Made by a program: the position numbers and the translations under genes | In this document: piece after piece, positions 63,727-64,000 of the stretch | Layout: each line of letters begins with the position of its first letter | Numbering within the stretch: the first letter of the stretch is position 1 | NCBI RefSeq assembly: GCF_000718785.1 | Contig: NZ_JOCA01000004.1 | Span: 271,814 to 335,813 of the forward strand | Source of the DNA: Streptomyces sp. NRRL WC-3626 | GTDB taxonomy: Bacteria > Actinomycetota > Actinomycetes > Streptomycetales > Streptomycetaceae | DNA length: 64,000 bases | Direction of reading: 5' to 3' | Notes under the pieces: generated by a model | What the model was told of the DNA's origin: nothing | Databases searched by the model: none | What the model saw: only the letters and a program-made list of their open reading frames with translations

Positions 63727-64000
63727 CGAACAGTTGCCTGGAGGCGGGTTCTCACCCGCAAGGCGACAGTGAGTGTCTGTCGGCTTCTGATCGAGACGCA
63801 GATTTCGAAGAAGCACCCTCCCGATGAATCGGAAAAACGAAGGCCGGTCAGTCCGCCCTGAAACTTCTGATAAAGTCGGAACCGCCGGAAAGGGAAACGC
63901 AAAAGCGAGAACCTGGAAAGCACCGAGGAAATCGGATCGGAAAGATCTGATAGAGTCGGAAACGCAAGACCGAAGGGAAGCGCCCGGAGGAAAGCCCGAG
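63727..64000 (+). other. 5' leader of an rRNA operon (16S gene beyond the window end)
   Basis: The leader ends with the block TCTGATAGAGTCGGAAACGC...GACCGAAGGGAAGCGCCCGGAGG that I recall directly before Streptomyces 16S genes. A GCGGGT/ACCCGC hairpin (63744-63759) opens it. A TCTGAT(N)AG(A/T)CG-type element occurs three times at exact 80-base spacing (63786, 63866, 63946). It is purine-rich and lower in GC than the genes around it, as expected for a processed rRNA leader. Confidence 0.8.

Noticed and set aside
63866..63956. Reading TAAAGT and TAGAGT in the rrn leader as definite -10 hexamers
   Set aside because: No acceptable -35 hexamer lies 16-19 bases upstream of either, so they are reported only as repeated leader elements.

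Overview
The window is about 72% GC with strong third-position G/C bias, GTG/TTG starts, WhiB, a DUF3499/DUF5719 neighbourhood and coenzyme F420 genes. This is a Streptomyces chromosome core. Gene order matches, from memory, the S. coelicolor region running from hutU (SCO3073) through sigI, whiB (SCO3034) and manB/manA down to sahH (SCO3023). Much of the right half is also colinear with the M. tuberculosis block Rv3248c-Rv3277 (sahH, manA, SIS protein, pmmA, DUF3499, whiB2, fbiA, fbiB, GDP-mannose pyrophosphorylase, LCP, TIGR03089, acyl-CoA dehydrogenase, purE, purK, GtrA).

Left part (1-8.4 kb): the end of an RpiR-type SIS regulator, a small membrane protein and a PLP decarboxylase precede a translationally coupled histidine-utilisation operon: hutU, an M20 amidohydrolase, hutF and hutI. 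It uses the formiminoglutamate-deiminase branch. A candidate promoter with an inverted-repeat operator precedes hutU. From 8.4 to 10.9 kb lies a SigB/SigF-type sigma factor (sigI) divergent from a STAS anti-anti-sigma factor and an HATPase anti-sigma factor. Next come a POT peptide transporter, an OmpR-type two-component system, a GtrA protein, purK-purE and a dipeptidase pair in which the second member has lost all metal ligands.

Middle part (19.9-43.2 kb): an envelope and glycan region. It has UDP-glucose dehydrogenase, acyl-CoA dehydrogenase, a phospholipase D-type enzyme, a Cys-rich copper-storage-like protein, six LytR-CpsA-Psr (LCP) ligases, a GT2 glycosyltransferase, a secreted PGRP amidase and manC. 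It ends with a DNA glycosylase and the F420 genes fbiA-fbiB.

Right part (43.2-64 kb): cysteine dioxygenase is preceded by a previously unannotated 30-codon leader ORF ending in four Cys codons, with its own promoter and a hairpin, which looks like a cysteine attenuator. Then come whiB, a giant membrane glycosyltransferase with a Tyr/Gln-rich tail, DUF5719, a zincin-like protein, DUF3499, lactate permease, manB, a Trm112-like protein, a SIS protein, manA, a cation diffusion facilitator, ahcY, RDD and SpoIIM proteins. The last 300 bases are the promoter and leader of an rRNA operon whose 16S gene lies just outside.

The intergenic spaces hold at least two dispersed Streptomyces repeat families and two small palindromic insertions, one inside hutF and one nested inside another repeat. 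Several perfect hairpin terminators separate convergent genes. No tRNA, CRISPR array, prophage or secondary-metabolite cluster was seen.
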